Source: Bacillota bacterium
Lineage (GTDB): Bacteria; Bacillota; Sulfobacillia; RBS10-35; JAJYVM01
Direction of reading: 5' to 3'
Assembly (NCBI GenBank): GCA_021792015.1
Contig: JAJYVM010000017.1
Span: 1 to 18,328 of the forward strand
Length of the DNA: 18,328 nt
Positions 1 to 6,820 of this stretch are shown piece after piece. A program made the position numbers and the translations under genes. Numbering within the stretch: position 1 is the stretch's first letter; each line of letters starts with the position of its first letter. The notes below the pieces were generated by a model that saw only the letters and a program-made list of their open reading frames with translations, had not been told where the DNA came from and searched no databases.

Positions 1-825
1 GACCTGCCGCCCCTGTCCGGCCGGGCCGCCCGCACGCGGCTGCCGGCGCGGCTCGGGCCCGCCGATGGCACGCCCGCCGCCGCCTTCCTCGGCTGCATCC
101 AGGACGCGTTCTTTCCCGAGGACGACCTCGCCATGGCGCGGGTGCTGGCCGCCACGGGCCACGCCGTCGCCGTGCCGCGCGGCCAGGTCTGCTGCGGCGC
201 GCTGCACGTCCACGCCGGGGACGAGGAGGGCGCGCGCGGGCTGGCGCGCCAGAACATCGCCGCCTTTGCGGGCACCGAGGGCCCGATCGCCGTGAACGCC
301 GCCGGCTGCGGCGCCGCGCTCAAGGACTACGGCCACCTGCTGCCGGATGAGCCGGCGGCGACGGCCTTCGCGGCCCGGGTGCGCGACTTCTCCGAGCTGG
401 CGGCCGAGCTGCCGCCGCCGGCGCATGCGGTGCCGGCCCGCGCTACATACCATGACGCCTGCCACCTGGCGCACGCGCAGCGGGTGCGGGCCCAGCCGCG
501 CCAGGCCCTGCGCGGCGTTCCCGGGCTGCAGCTGGTGGAGCTGCCCGAGTCCGATGCGTGCTGTGGCAGCGCCGGGGTGTATAGCTTCACGCAGTTCGAC
601 ATGTCGATGGCGATCCTCGACCGCAAGATGGCCAACGTGGCCGCCACGGGGGCGGACACCGTGATCACCTGCAACCCCGGCTGCGCGCTGCAGCTGCGGC
701 TGGGGGCGCTGCGCGCGGGCCTGGACCTGCGGGTGCGGAGCCTTTGCGACGTGCTGGCGCAGGCGTACGGGGTCGCCGAGGGCGACCAGCCCGGTCCCGC
801 TCCGACGGGAGGACAGCCACGATGA
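1..825 (+). CDS. glcF: Glycolate oxidase iron-sulfur subunit GlcF, C-terminal part (5' end outside the window)
   Basis: The frame is open from base 1 to a TGA at 823-825, giving 274 codons with no start, so the N-terminal 4Fe-4S ferredoxin part lies outside. What remains is two cysteine-rich CCG domains. The first has FLGCIQDAFFPE (about residues 29-40) and VCCGALH (about 63-69). The second has YHDACHLAHAQ, SDACCGSAGVYSF and the family-typical TCNPGCALQL near the end. In this family the CCG cysteines bind an iron-sulfur or heterodisulfide-type centre and pass electrons from the flavin subunit during oxidation of glycolate or a related 2-hydroxyacid to the keto acid. A GlcD-type gene follows after 106 bp on the same strand. 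The order F then D is the reverse of the E. coli glcDEF order. The exact substrate (glycolate, D-lactate or other) cannot be read from the sequence. Confidence 0.9.
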   Translation, partial: DLPPLSGRAARTRLPARLGPADGTPAAAFLGCIQDAFFPEDDLAMARVLAATGHAVAVPRGQVCCGALHVHAGDEEGARGLARQNIAAFAGTEGPIAVNAAGCGAALKDYGHLLPDEPAATAFAARVRDFSELAAELPPPAHAVPARATYHDACHLAHAQRVRAQPRQALRGVPGLQLVELPESDACCGSAGVYSFTQFDMSMAILDRKMANVAATGADTVITCNPGCALQLRLGALRAGLDLRVRSLCDVLAQAYGVAEGDQPGPAPTGGQPR

Positions 826-931
826 TCGCGGGTGCCGGGCATGAAGGCCACGGGGCGATGACTCGCGCGGAGCATGCGGCTCGCCGGCGGCAGGCGCCAG
901 GCGCTTTTCACGCCCCCCGGGCCCGCCGCCC

Positions 932-2401
932 ATGAGCACGCAGGCACTCCTCGCGGAGCTGGCCGCCATCGCCGGTGAGCGCTACGTCCTGCGCGAGCGG
1001 TCCGAGCGCCTCACCTACGAGAGCGACGGCAACCCGCTCCTTGTCGGCGCGCCGCTCTGCACGGTCCTGCCGGCCGGCCGGGAGCAGGCCATCGCCGCCG
1101 TGCAGGCGTGCGTGCGCCACGGGGTGGCCTTCATCCCCCGCGGCGCCGGCACGGGCCTCTCGGGCGGCGCCACCCCGACCGGCGGCGAGGTCGTGATCGG
1201 CATGGCCCGCTGCCGCCGCATCCTGGCCGTGGACCCGGTCGGCTGCCGGGCCGTGGTCGAGCCGGGCGTCGTGAACGCGGACCTCTCGCGCCACGTCGCG
1301 CCCCTCGGGCTCTACTACGCCCCCGACCCATCCTCGCAGTTCGCCTGCACCATCGGCGGCAATGTGGCCGAGAACTCCGGCGGCGCCCACTGCCTGAAGT
1401 ACGGCGTGACGACGAACCACGTGCTGGGCCTGGAGGTCGTCCTGGCGGACGGCCGCGTGGTCGAGTTGGGCGGTGCCGTGTGGGATGCCTCGCCGGGGTA
1501 CGACCTCACCGGGCTGCTGGTCGGCTCCGAGGGCACGATGGGCCTGGTCAGCCGCGCCACGGTGCGCCTGCTGCCGCAGCCGCAGGGCATCCGGACCGTT
1601 CTGGCCCTGTTCGACGATGTGGCGGGGGCATCGGCCGCCGTGTCGTCGGTGATCGCGGCCGGCCTGCTGCCGGCCGCGCTCGAGATGATGGACCGCTGGG
1701 CGATCAGGGCCGTGGAGCGGGGTACCTACCGCGTCGGCTTCCCGGAGGACCTGGCGGCGAGCCTGCTCATCGAGGTGGACGGCCCGGCGGCCGGCCTGGA
1801 CGAGGAGGCCGAGGCCATCCTGACCATCTGCCGCCAATCCGGCGTCCGCGAGGTGCGCACGCCGTCCTCGCCCGCCGAGCGTACCCTCTGGTGGAACAAC
1901 CGCAAGACGGCCTTCGGCGCCATGGGCAAGCTGGCGCCGTCGTACTACGTGCAGGACGGGGTGATCCCGCGCTCGCGCCTGACGTCGGTCCTCGCCGAGG
2001 TCGGCCGCATCGCCGACGAGTTCGGCCTGCTGGTGGCCAACGTGTTCCACGCCGGCGACGGCAACCTCCACCCGCTGCTGGCCTATGACGACCGCCACCC
2101 CGGCGAGGCCGAGCGGGTGATGGCGGCCGGGTCCGAGATGCTGCGCGCCTGCGTGGCAGCCGGCGGCACCATCAGCGGCGAGCACGGCATCGGCCTCGAG
2201 AAGCGGGACGACATGCGGGCCCTGTTCAGCGACGCCGACCTCGCCATGATGCAGGCCGCCCACGATGCCCTGGACCCGCGGGACCTGGCCACGCCGGGCA
2301 AGGTGCTGCCGCTGCCCGGCCGGTGCGTCGAGGTGCGGCGCGCCGCCTGGGATCCGCGCGCCACGCTGGGCGAGGGGGCCGTCGCGGACCGCTCCCCGTG
2401 A
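932..2401 (+). CDS. glcD: FAD-linked oxidase, glycolate oxidase subunit GlcD
   Basis: This 489-residue protein has the family's usual length. The N-terminal FAD-binding (PCMH) domain shows PRGAGTGLSGGATP (about residues 69-82), then PDPSSQF, TIGGNVAENSGGAH and GLEVVLADG. The C-terminal oxidase domain has FHAGDGNLHPLL and SGEHGIGLEKR, both hallmarks of GlcD and D-lactate dehydrogenases of the type 4 FAD-oxidase family. It oxidises a 2-hydroxyacid, probably glycolate, to the keto acid and hands electrons to the GlcF-like subunit encoded just upstream. The ATG at 932 is chosen because MSTQALLAEL precedes the conserved domain at the normal distance. No good Shine-Dalgarno is visible before it, so translation may depend on the upstream gene. 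The last roughly 20 residues are an unconserved-looking tail. The stop overlaps the recD2 start (GTGA). D-lactate dehydrogenase is the main alternative. Confidence 0.92.
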   Translation: MSTQALLAELAAIAGERYVLRERSERLTYESDGNPLLVGAPLCTVLPAGREQAIAAVQACVRHGVAFIPRGAGTGLSGGATPTGGEVVIGMARCRRILAVDPVGCRAVVEPGVVNADLSRHVAPLGLYYAPDPSSQFACTIGGNVAENSGGAHCLKYGVTTNHVLGLEVVLADGRVVELGGAVWDASPGYDLTGLLVGSEGTMGLVSRATVRLLPQPQGIRTVLALFDDVAGASAAVSSVIAAGLLPAALEMMDRWAIRAVERGTYRVGFPEDLAASLLIEVDGPAAGLDEEAEAILTICRQSGVREVRTPSSPAERTLWWNNRKTAFGAMGKLAPSYYVQDGVIPRSRLTSVLAEVGRIADEFGLLVANVFHAGDGNLHPLLAYDDRHPGEAERVMAAGSEMLRACVAAGGTISGEHGIGLEKRDDMRALFSDADLAMMQAAHDALDPRDLATPGKVLPLPGRCVEVRRAAWDPRATLGEGAVADRSP

Positions 2402-4548
2402 GCACGCCGGAGGCCCTGCAGGGCTCCCTGGACCACATCGTCTTCGCCAACGAGGGCACGGGGTGGACGGTGGCGCGGCTGCGCGTCCGGGGCCGGCGCG
2501 AGCCCGTCACCGTCGTCGGCCACCTGGCCGGCGCCCAGCCGGGCGAGGAGCTGCGCATCACCGGGCACTGGACGGTGGATCCCAAGTACGGCGAGCAGTT
2601 CCGGGCCGAAGGCTTCACGCAACTGCTGCCGTCCACAGCCGCCGGCATCGAGAAATACCTCGGCTCGGGCCTTGTGCGCGGCCTCGGGCCGAAGATGGCC
2701 GCCCGCCTGGTGGCGCGCTTCGGTCTGGAGACGCTGGACGTCGTGGAGCGCGCCCCCGAGCGCCTGCAGGAGGTCGAGGGCATCGGCCCCGTGCGCGGCG
2801 CCCGCATCCAGGCCGCCTGGGCCGAGCAGAAGTCCATCCGCGACGTGATGATCTTCCTGCAGGGCCACGGCATCTCCCCGGCCTTCGCCATCCGCATCTA
2901 CCGCCGCTACGGCCCGCTGGCCGTGGCGACGGTGCGCGGAAACCCCTTCCGCCTGGCCGAGGAGGTCACCGGCATCGGCTTCCGCACGGCCGACCGCATC
3001 GCCGCCAACCTGGGCATGGACCCCGCGGCCCCCGCCCGGATCCGCGCCGCCCTCGTCTACAGCCTGAATCGGCTGGCGGACGAGGGCCACGTGTGGGCGG
3101 CCCGCGAGGCGCTGGTGGCGGCGGCGGCGGAGGTGCTGGGCGGGGAGATGCCGGTGGCGGCCGAGCTGGACGGCCTGGTGGCGGAGGGCAGGCTGGCCGT
3201 GGACGGCGCCCGGGTGGCCCTGCCGGCCCTGGATGCCGCCGAGCGCGGCGTCGTGTCGGGCCTGCTGCGGCTGATGCGCACGCCCGCCCGGCCGCTCAGC
3301 GTGGACCTGGAGGCGGCCCTGGCCTGGTACCAGCAGCTCGGCGGGATCGAGCTGGCGCCGCTGCAGCGGCAGGCCATCGGCGCCTCGCTCGACGCCAAGG
3401 TCCTGATCGTCACGGGCGGCCCCGGCACCGGCAAGACGACCCTGGTGCGCGGCATCGTGGAGATCCACCGGCGCAAGGGCCGCCGGATCGAGCTCTGCGC
3501 CCCGACCGGCCGGGCGGCGCAGCGGCTGGGGGAGTCGGCCGGCCAGCCGGCCCGCACCATCCACCGCCTGCTGGGGTTCGACCCCGGTCGCGGCGCCTTT
3601 CAGCACGACGAGCAGAACCCGCTGGATGCCGACCTGGTGATCGCCGACGAGTCCTCGATGATCGACACCGTGCTGATGAACAGCCTGCTGAAGGCCGTCC
3701 CGTCGGCGGCGCAGCTGATCCTCGTCGGCGACGCGGACCAGCTGCCCTCGGTGGGGCCGGGCAACGTGCTCGGCGATCTGATCGCCTCGGGCGCGGTCCG
3801 GGTGATCCGGCTGACGGAGATCTTCCGCCAGGCCGGCGAGAGCCGCATCGTGGTGAACGCCCACCGGATCGACGCGGGGGAGTTCCCCCTGCTGGAGGGC
3901 GGGCGCGACGACTTCTTCTGGGTCCGGCGCGAGGAACCGGAGGCCATCCTGGCCATGGTCAAGCGCCTGGTCGCCAGCGACATCCCGCGGCGGTTTCACC
4001 TGGACCCCGTGGCCGACGTGCAGGTGCTGACCCCCATGCGCCGGGGGCTCCTGGGCGCCGACAGCCTGAACCAGGAGCTGCAGGGGCTGCTGAATCCCGG
4101 CGGCGCGCGCGGGCCGCGCGGGTTGCGCGTGGGCGACAAGGTCATGCAGGTCGAGAACGACTACGGCCGCGACGTCTTCAACGGCGACCTCGGCCGGATC
4201 GCGGCCCTGGACGAGGACGAGGGGAGCCTCGCGGTGCGCTTCGGCGAGCGCGAGGTCGGCTACGACCTGCGCGACCTGGACGAGCTCGCCCTGGCGTACG
4301 CCTGCTCGGTGCACAAGGCCCAGGGCAGCGAATACCCGGCCGTCGTCATCCCGCTGCACACCCAGCACTACATGCTGCTGCAGCGGCGGCTGCTCTACAC
4401 GGCGGTGACGCGGGGCAGGCGGCTGGTGGTGCTGGTGGGCAGCCGGCGCGCGCTGGCCATCGCCCTGCGGAACCGGACGGCGGCGCCGCGCGGGACGGCC
4501 CTGGCTGAACGGCTGCGGGTGGCGGCGGCGGGGGCCCAGGTCACCTGA
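2398..4548 (+). CDS. recD2: ATP-dependent 5'-3' DNA helicase RecD2 (RecD/TraA family)
   Basis: Superfamily 1 helicase of 716 residues. The N-terminal part begins with the OB-like segment LDHIVFANEGTGWTVARL, typical of RecD2, followed by helix-hairpin-helix repeats (GLVRGLGPKMA and VEGIGPVRGARI, about residues 95-140). The motor shows Walker A GGPGTGKTT (340-348), APTGRAAQRL (motif Ia), Walker B DESSM (417-421), VGDADQLPSVGPG (motif III), CSVHKAQGSEY (about 636-646) and LLYTAVTRGRR (motif VI). In Firmicutes and Deinococcus, RecD2 works without RecBC in DNA repair and replication-fork maintenance. The GTG at 2398 gives the family N-terminus and overlaps the glcD stop as GTGA, so translational coupling is likely; a weak GAGGGG lies about 20 bases upstream. 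An in-frame ATG at 2323 lies inside glcD and would add 25 unconserved residues. Confidence 0.93.
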   Translation: MSTPEALQGSLDHIVFANEGTGWTVARLRVRGRREPVTVVGHLAGAQPGEELRITGHWTVDPKYGEQFRAEGFTQLLPSTAAGIEKYLGSGLVRGLGPKMAARLVARFGLETLDVVERAPERLQEVEGIGPVRGARIQAAWAEQKSIRDVMIFLQGHGISPAFAIRIYRRYGPLAVATVRGNPFRLAEEVTGIGFRTADRIAANLGMDPAAPARIRAALVYSLNRLADEGHVWAAREALVAAAAEVLGGEMPVAAELDGLVAEGRLAVDGARVALPALDAAERGVVSGLLRLMRTPARPLSVDLEAALAWYQQLGGIELAPLQRQAIGASLDAKVLIVTGGPGTGKTTLVRGIVEIHRRKGRRIELCAPTGRAAQRLGESAGQPARTIHRLLGFDPGRGAFQHDEQNPLDADLVIADESSMIDTVLMNSLLKAVPSAAQLILVGDADQLPSVGPGNVLGDLIASGAVRVIRLTEIFRQAGESRIVVNAHRIDAGEFPLLEGGRDDFFWVRREEPEAILAMVKRLVASDIPRRFHLDPVADVQVLTPMRRGLLGADSLNQELQGLLNPGGARGPRGLRVGDKVMQVENDYGRDVFNGDLGRIAALDEDEGSLAVRFGEREVGYDLRDLDELALAYACSVHKAQGSEYPAVVIPLHTQHYMLLQRRLLYTAVTRGRRLVVLVGSRRALAIALRNRTAAPRGTALAERLRVAAAGAQVT

Positions 4549-4551
4549 TCG

Positions 4552-4923
4552 CTACAGCGGCGGTCGCCGCAGGAACACGGTGCGGTCGCGCCAGGGTGTC
4601 TGTCCCGCTTGGTCGTGAAGGGCCTTCAGCGCCCGGACCAACCCGCCGATGTCCCCCGGGCGGATCGTGCGATGATCGACGAACACCACGCCGGCGTGAC
4701 TGCGCCCGGTTTCCCCCCACAGCTTGAGGATGGTTGGGATCGTACGCTGATCGTATGTCACAAGGGGAAGCCCGTCCGCCTCAGCTTGGGAGAGGATCGT
4801 CTCGTCCGCCGCTTCGAGGAAGCGCCCGTGCCGCCAGTCGCGCAGCGTGAGCGCCCCGACGTTCAGCTTGCGGAGTCCCTCGGCGACCGCGGGCGCGACA
4901 TGCTCGTCGAGGAGGAACGTCAT
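4552..4923 (-). CDS. DUF5615 PIN-like toxin of a type II toxin-antitoxin pair
   Basis: The 123-residue product begins MTFLLDEHVAPAVAEGL and contains the acidic signature of DUF5615 / Mut7-C-like PIN domains: D6-E7 in LLDEH, the ADETIL segment and LVTYDQRTIP. PIN-like proteins are metal-dependent RNases, and DUF5615 members usually sit next to a small antitoxin, as here. Its ATG overlaps the upstream antitoxin stop by four bases (ATGA, 4920-4923), so the pair is translationally coupled, antitoxin first. The gene ends 3 bp from the end of the convergent recD2 and no terminator is visible between them. Third positions look somewhat less G+C-biased than in the flanking housekeeping genes, which fits an accessory, laterally moving module. 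RNase activity is inferred from the family, not shown. Confidence 0.82.
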   Translation of the reverse strand: MTFLLDEHVAPAVAEGLRKLNVGALTLRDWRHGRFLEAADETILSQAEADGLPLVTYDQRTIPTILKLWGETGRSHAGVVFVDHRTIRPGDIGGLVRALKALHDQAGQTPWRDRTVFLRRPPL

Positions 4924-5348
4924 CGGTCGTCTCGGTCGTGAATCGTGACTGTCTCCAAGCCCGGCAGCGCGGCCCGGATCGCTTCCGGCCCGCGATCGTT
5001 ATCCGCGACCGCCGCCTCGATTTCGTCCGGATACGCGGCCGCATACTGGAGTGCCGCCCGCACCTTGACGACCGGCCAGTCGAGGTATCCGGCCAGCCGT
5101 CCTGGCTCATCCCCAAGAGAGCGCGCCAAGAAAGCGATTTCCCAAACGGCGAGGGTCGTCCCTATGATGTAGGCCTGGCGGCCGACGGGCGAGTCTCGGA
5201 ACTGGATGAAGCCGAATTCGGCCGCGCGCAGCGATTCTTCGAGCAACAGCGCCGATGCTTCACTCGGGCTGCGGCCGAGGCGCCGCGCCATGCGTTGCAG
5301 CCGCTCCCACTGATCGGGTCGAAGACGCATGCTGACGACCTTCGACAC
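4920..5348 (-). CDS. Antitoxin with N-terminal ribbon-helix-helix domain, partner of the DUF5615 toxin
   Basis: The product is 142 residues from a GTG at 5348. It starts VSKVVSMRLRPDQWERLQRM, a beta strand plus helix typical of ribbon-helix-helix DNA-binding antitoxins, with RRLGRSPSEASALLLEESLR completing the fold. A second part (about residues 60-130: FRDSPVGRQAYI, TLAVWEIAFLARSLG, DWPVVKVRAALQYAAAYPDEIEAAVAD) resembles the DUF433-like helix-turn-helix region found in such antitoxins. Its job would be to neutralise the toxin encoded directly downstream and to repress the shared promoter. The GTG was preferred because a G-rich stretch (GGGGGCGGGG) ends two bases before it and because relatives begin with M-SKVVS; an ATG at 5330 would cut the first strand. 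An open frame reaches back to 5498 but looks non-coding there. Confidence 0.75.
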   Translation of the reverse strand: MSKVVSMRLRPDQWERLQRMARRLGRSPSEASALLLEESLRAAEFGFIQFRDSPVGRQAYIIGTTLAVWEIAFLARSLGDEPGRLAGYLDWPVVKVRAALQYAAAYPDEIEAAVADNDRGPEAIRAALPGLETVTIHDRDDR

Positions 5349-5384
5349 GGCCCCGCCCCCCCGCGGTGAGTTGCGTGCGATGCT

Positions 5385-5390
5385 AGTGTA
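5385..5390 (-). promoter_or_regulatory. Candidate -10 element of the toxin-antitoxin promoter
   Basis: On the minus strand TACACT lies 36 bases before the antitoxin GTG. It resembles the sigma-A -10 consensus. The -35 region is poor (TGGAAC at 17-bp spacing). A tandem AGTCG repeat (5397-5401 and 5404-5408, plus-strand reading) lies in the spacer and could be an operator for the ribbon-helix-helix antitoxin. This is weak evidence and offered only as a candidate. Confidence 0.25.
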
Positions 5391-5494
5391 AGCGGAAGTC
5401 GCGAGTCGTTCCACTCCGTGGTGCGGGGAGGATTGCCGCGTCACACTCCGCAGGCGACCGGCCACGTGCCGGCGCTCTTGTTGCCGACTATCTT

Positions 5495-5748
5495 TCACCG
5501 GGCGGCTCGATCGCGAAGGCTCCGCACAAACGCCGCCGTTCCTTCGACGGCGACGGGAAACTCCGGGTGCTGTTGGCCGTGCCCAGTGCGCGCCGACCTG
5601 CTCAGCGCGTCGACTTCGTCAGCGCGGGTGAGCCCCCGGCGGGCGGCCGCCACGGTGAAGGCGCCCGGCCTGCGGGACCCCACAGGCGGGGAACCGCCGC
5701 CAAGACATCGGCGGGAACGCGGACCCGGGCCACGTCTGTTCCCGCCAT
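5495..5748 (-). pseudogene. Small frameshifted gene of unknown function (about 84 codons if repaired)
   Basis: On the minus strand an ATG at 5748 has a very good ribosome site: GGAGG with 7 bases of spacing. It opens MAGTDVARVRVPADVLAAVP, which looks like the N-terminus of a small antitoxin or regulator. This frame then becomes proline- and tryptophan-rich and stops at 5602. From about 5680 the neighbouring frame takes over with coding-like, G/C-ending codons: AFTVAAARRGLTRADEVDAL, then EFPVAVEGTAAFVRSLRDR and a TGA at 5495-5497. Joining the two needs one extra base, consistent with a 1-nt deletion or an assembly error near 5670-5690. The family is not recognised. Its position 5' of the toxin-antitoxin pair on the same strand suggests a decayed piece of the same accessory patch. 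The unrepaired alternative is a 48-residue peptide. Confidence 0.4.
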
Positions 5749-5785
5749 CAAGCCGCCTCCTCGCCCACGGGGGTGTATACCGGCC

Positions 5786-5905
5786 ATGATCCCGCTGTTC
5801 CCGCTGTTCGGGGCCCTGCTCGGCCGCCTCGGGCCGGCTGCCTACCTGCTGCTGATGCCGCCGTGGCTCGGCCTGGCGGTCGGATCGCGGTGGGTGAGCG
5901 CATGA
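5786..5905 (+). CDS. Possible 39-residue membrane peptide
   Basis: An ATG at 5786 opens a 39-codon frame ending at TGA 5903-5905. The product is almost entirely hydrophobic (MIPLFPLFGALLGRLGPAAY, then LLLMPPWLGLAVGSRW), enough for one long or two short membrane segments. A G-rich stretch (GGGGGTG, 5769-5775) lies 10 bases before the ATG, a passable but not strong ribosome site. No family is recognised. The frame could also be the surviving start of a longer lost membrane gene, since it ends just before a non-coding gap leading to the TauE/SafE permease. It runs divergently from the frameshifted small gene at 5495-5748. Confidence 0.3.
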   Translation: MIPLFPLFGALLGRLGPAAYLLLMPPWLGLAVGSRWVSA

Positions 5906-6034
5906 TGAACCGGTGCGGCAGCCCGCGGACCGGGGAGACCCGGCGGCGCGACGGCGCCGCCGGCACGACATCGCCTGTTCCGCACGCGCGGCGGCTTAAC
6001 AAGGTATGGTCTGCAGGGAGGCGCCTGATCCGCG

Positions 6035-6784
6035 TTGGGACCGCTCGCCGCAGGCTGGGCGATCAGCGCAGTGGCCGGCTTCATCCAGGGGCTTGCGGGC
6101 TTCGGCTTCGGGCTGGCCTTTGGTCCGGCCATGCTGTGGGTCGCGGCGCCCCGGCTCGTGGTCGTGGCCACCTTTGTGCTCGGCATCCCCATCAACCTGG
6201 GGGTCGCCCTGCATGCGCGCCACGCCTGGTCGCGGGTGCTGGCACCGATCGTGATCGCCGGCGGGCTGGCGGGTGTCCCCATCGGCACCTGGCTGCTGGC
6301 GCACCTGCCGGTCCAGGATCTGCGGGATGCCATCCCCGCCCTGGCCCTCGTTGGGGCCGTCGGCTGGCTGGTCGCCCGGCCGCGGCCCGTCTCGCCGCGA
6401 GCGGAGGTCTGGCTGACGGGCCCGGTGGCGCTGGGCTCAGGTGTCGTCAACGGCGTCACGGGCATGGGCGGCCCCATCCTCGCGCTGCTGGCGGCCACCC
6501 AGCGCTGGGACAAGGGCATGGCCCGCGCCCTGCTGGCCACCTTCAGCCTGACGACCTTCGCCCTGGGCCTCGCCGCCGTGGTGGTGGCGCATGTGGCGCC
6601 CGGCGCCACCTTTCTGACGGCCGCGGCGTGGCTGCCGACGGCGATCGGCGGCTCCTGGCTGGGCACGCGGGTCAGCGCCCGGATCCACACGGCGCGGTTC
6701 CCGGTGCTGCTGGTCGCCGTGGTGGCCTTCTGCGCGGTGGCCGCACTCTTCTCGCTCTACGCGTCGGCGGCGCGGCTGCAGTAG
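6035..6784 (+). CDS. TauE/SafE family membrane permease (sulfite/organosulfonate exporter-like)
   Basis: The 249-residue, strongly hydrophobic protein has about seven to eight predicted membrane segments. The N-terminal repeat has GFIQGLAGFGFGLAFGPAML, and the second half has the matching GVVNGVTGMGGPILALLAA. These paired glycine-rich motifs mark the two inverted TauE/SafE repeats. Members export small anions such as sulfite, sulfoacetate or related organic acids across the cytoplasmic membrane; the substrate here is unknown. TTG at 6035 is the first possible start because an in-frame TGA lies at 6026; AGGGAGG at 6015-6021 is the likely ribosome site, with rather long spacing (13 bases). A GTG at 6071 is the alternative but would trim the first membrane segment. 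The gene stands alone and converges on the terpene synthase gene. Confidence 0.85.
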   Translation: MGPLAAGWAISAVAGFIQGLAGFGFGLAFGPAMLWVAAPRLVVVATFVLGIPINLGVALHARHAWSRVLAPIVIAGGLAGVPIGTWLLAHLPVQDLRDAIPALALVGAVGWLVARPRPVSPRAEVWLTGPVALGSGVVNGVTGMGGPILALLAATQRWDKGMARALLATFSLTTFALGLAAVVVAHVAPGATFLTAAAWLPTAIGGSWLGTRVSARIHTARFPVLLVAVVAFCAVAALFSLYASAARLQ

Positions 6785-6820
6785 ACACGACCACCGGCAG
6801 CGGCCGGGCTCACGCGAGCC

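Noticed and set aside
3566..3600. A GTTCGA sequence reminiscent of a tRNA T-loop
   Set aside because: It lies inside the recD2 coding region and no cloverleaf can be drawn around it. No tRNA, rRNA or CRISPR array was found in the window.
2083..4368. A minus-strand open frame of about 760 codons antisense to recD2 and the end of glcD
   Set aside because: The plus strand clearly encodes RecD2 with all helicase motifs; the antisense product has no recognisable domain and biased composition.
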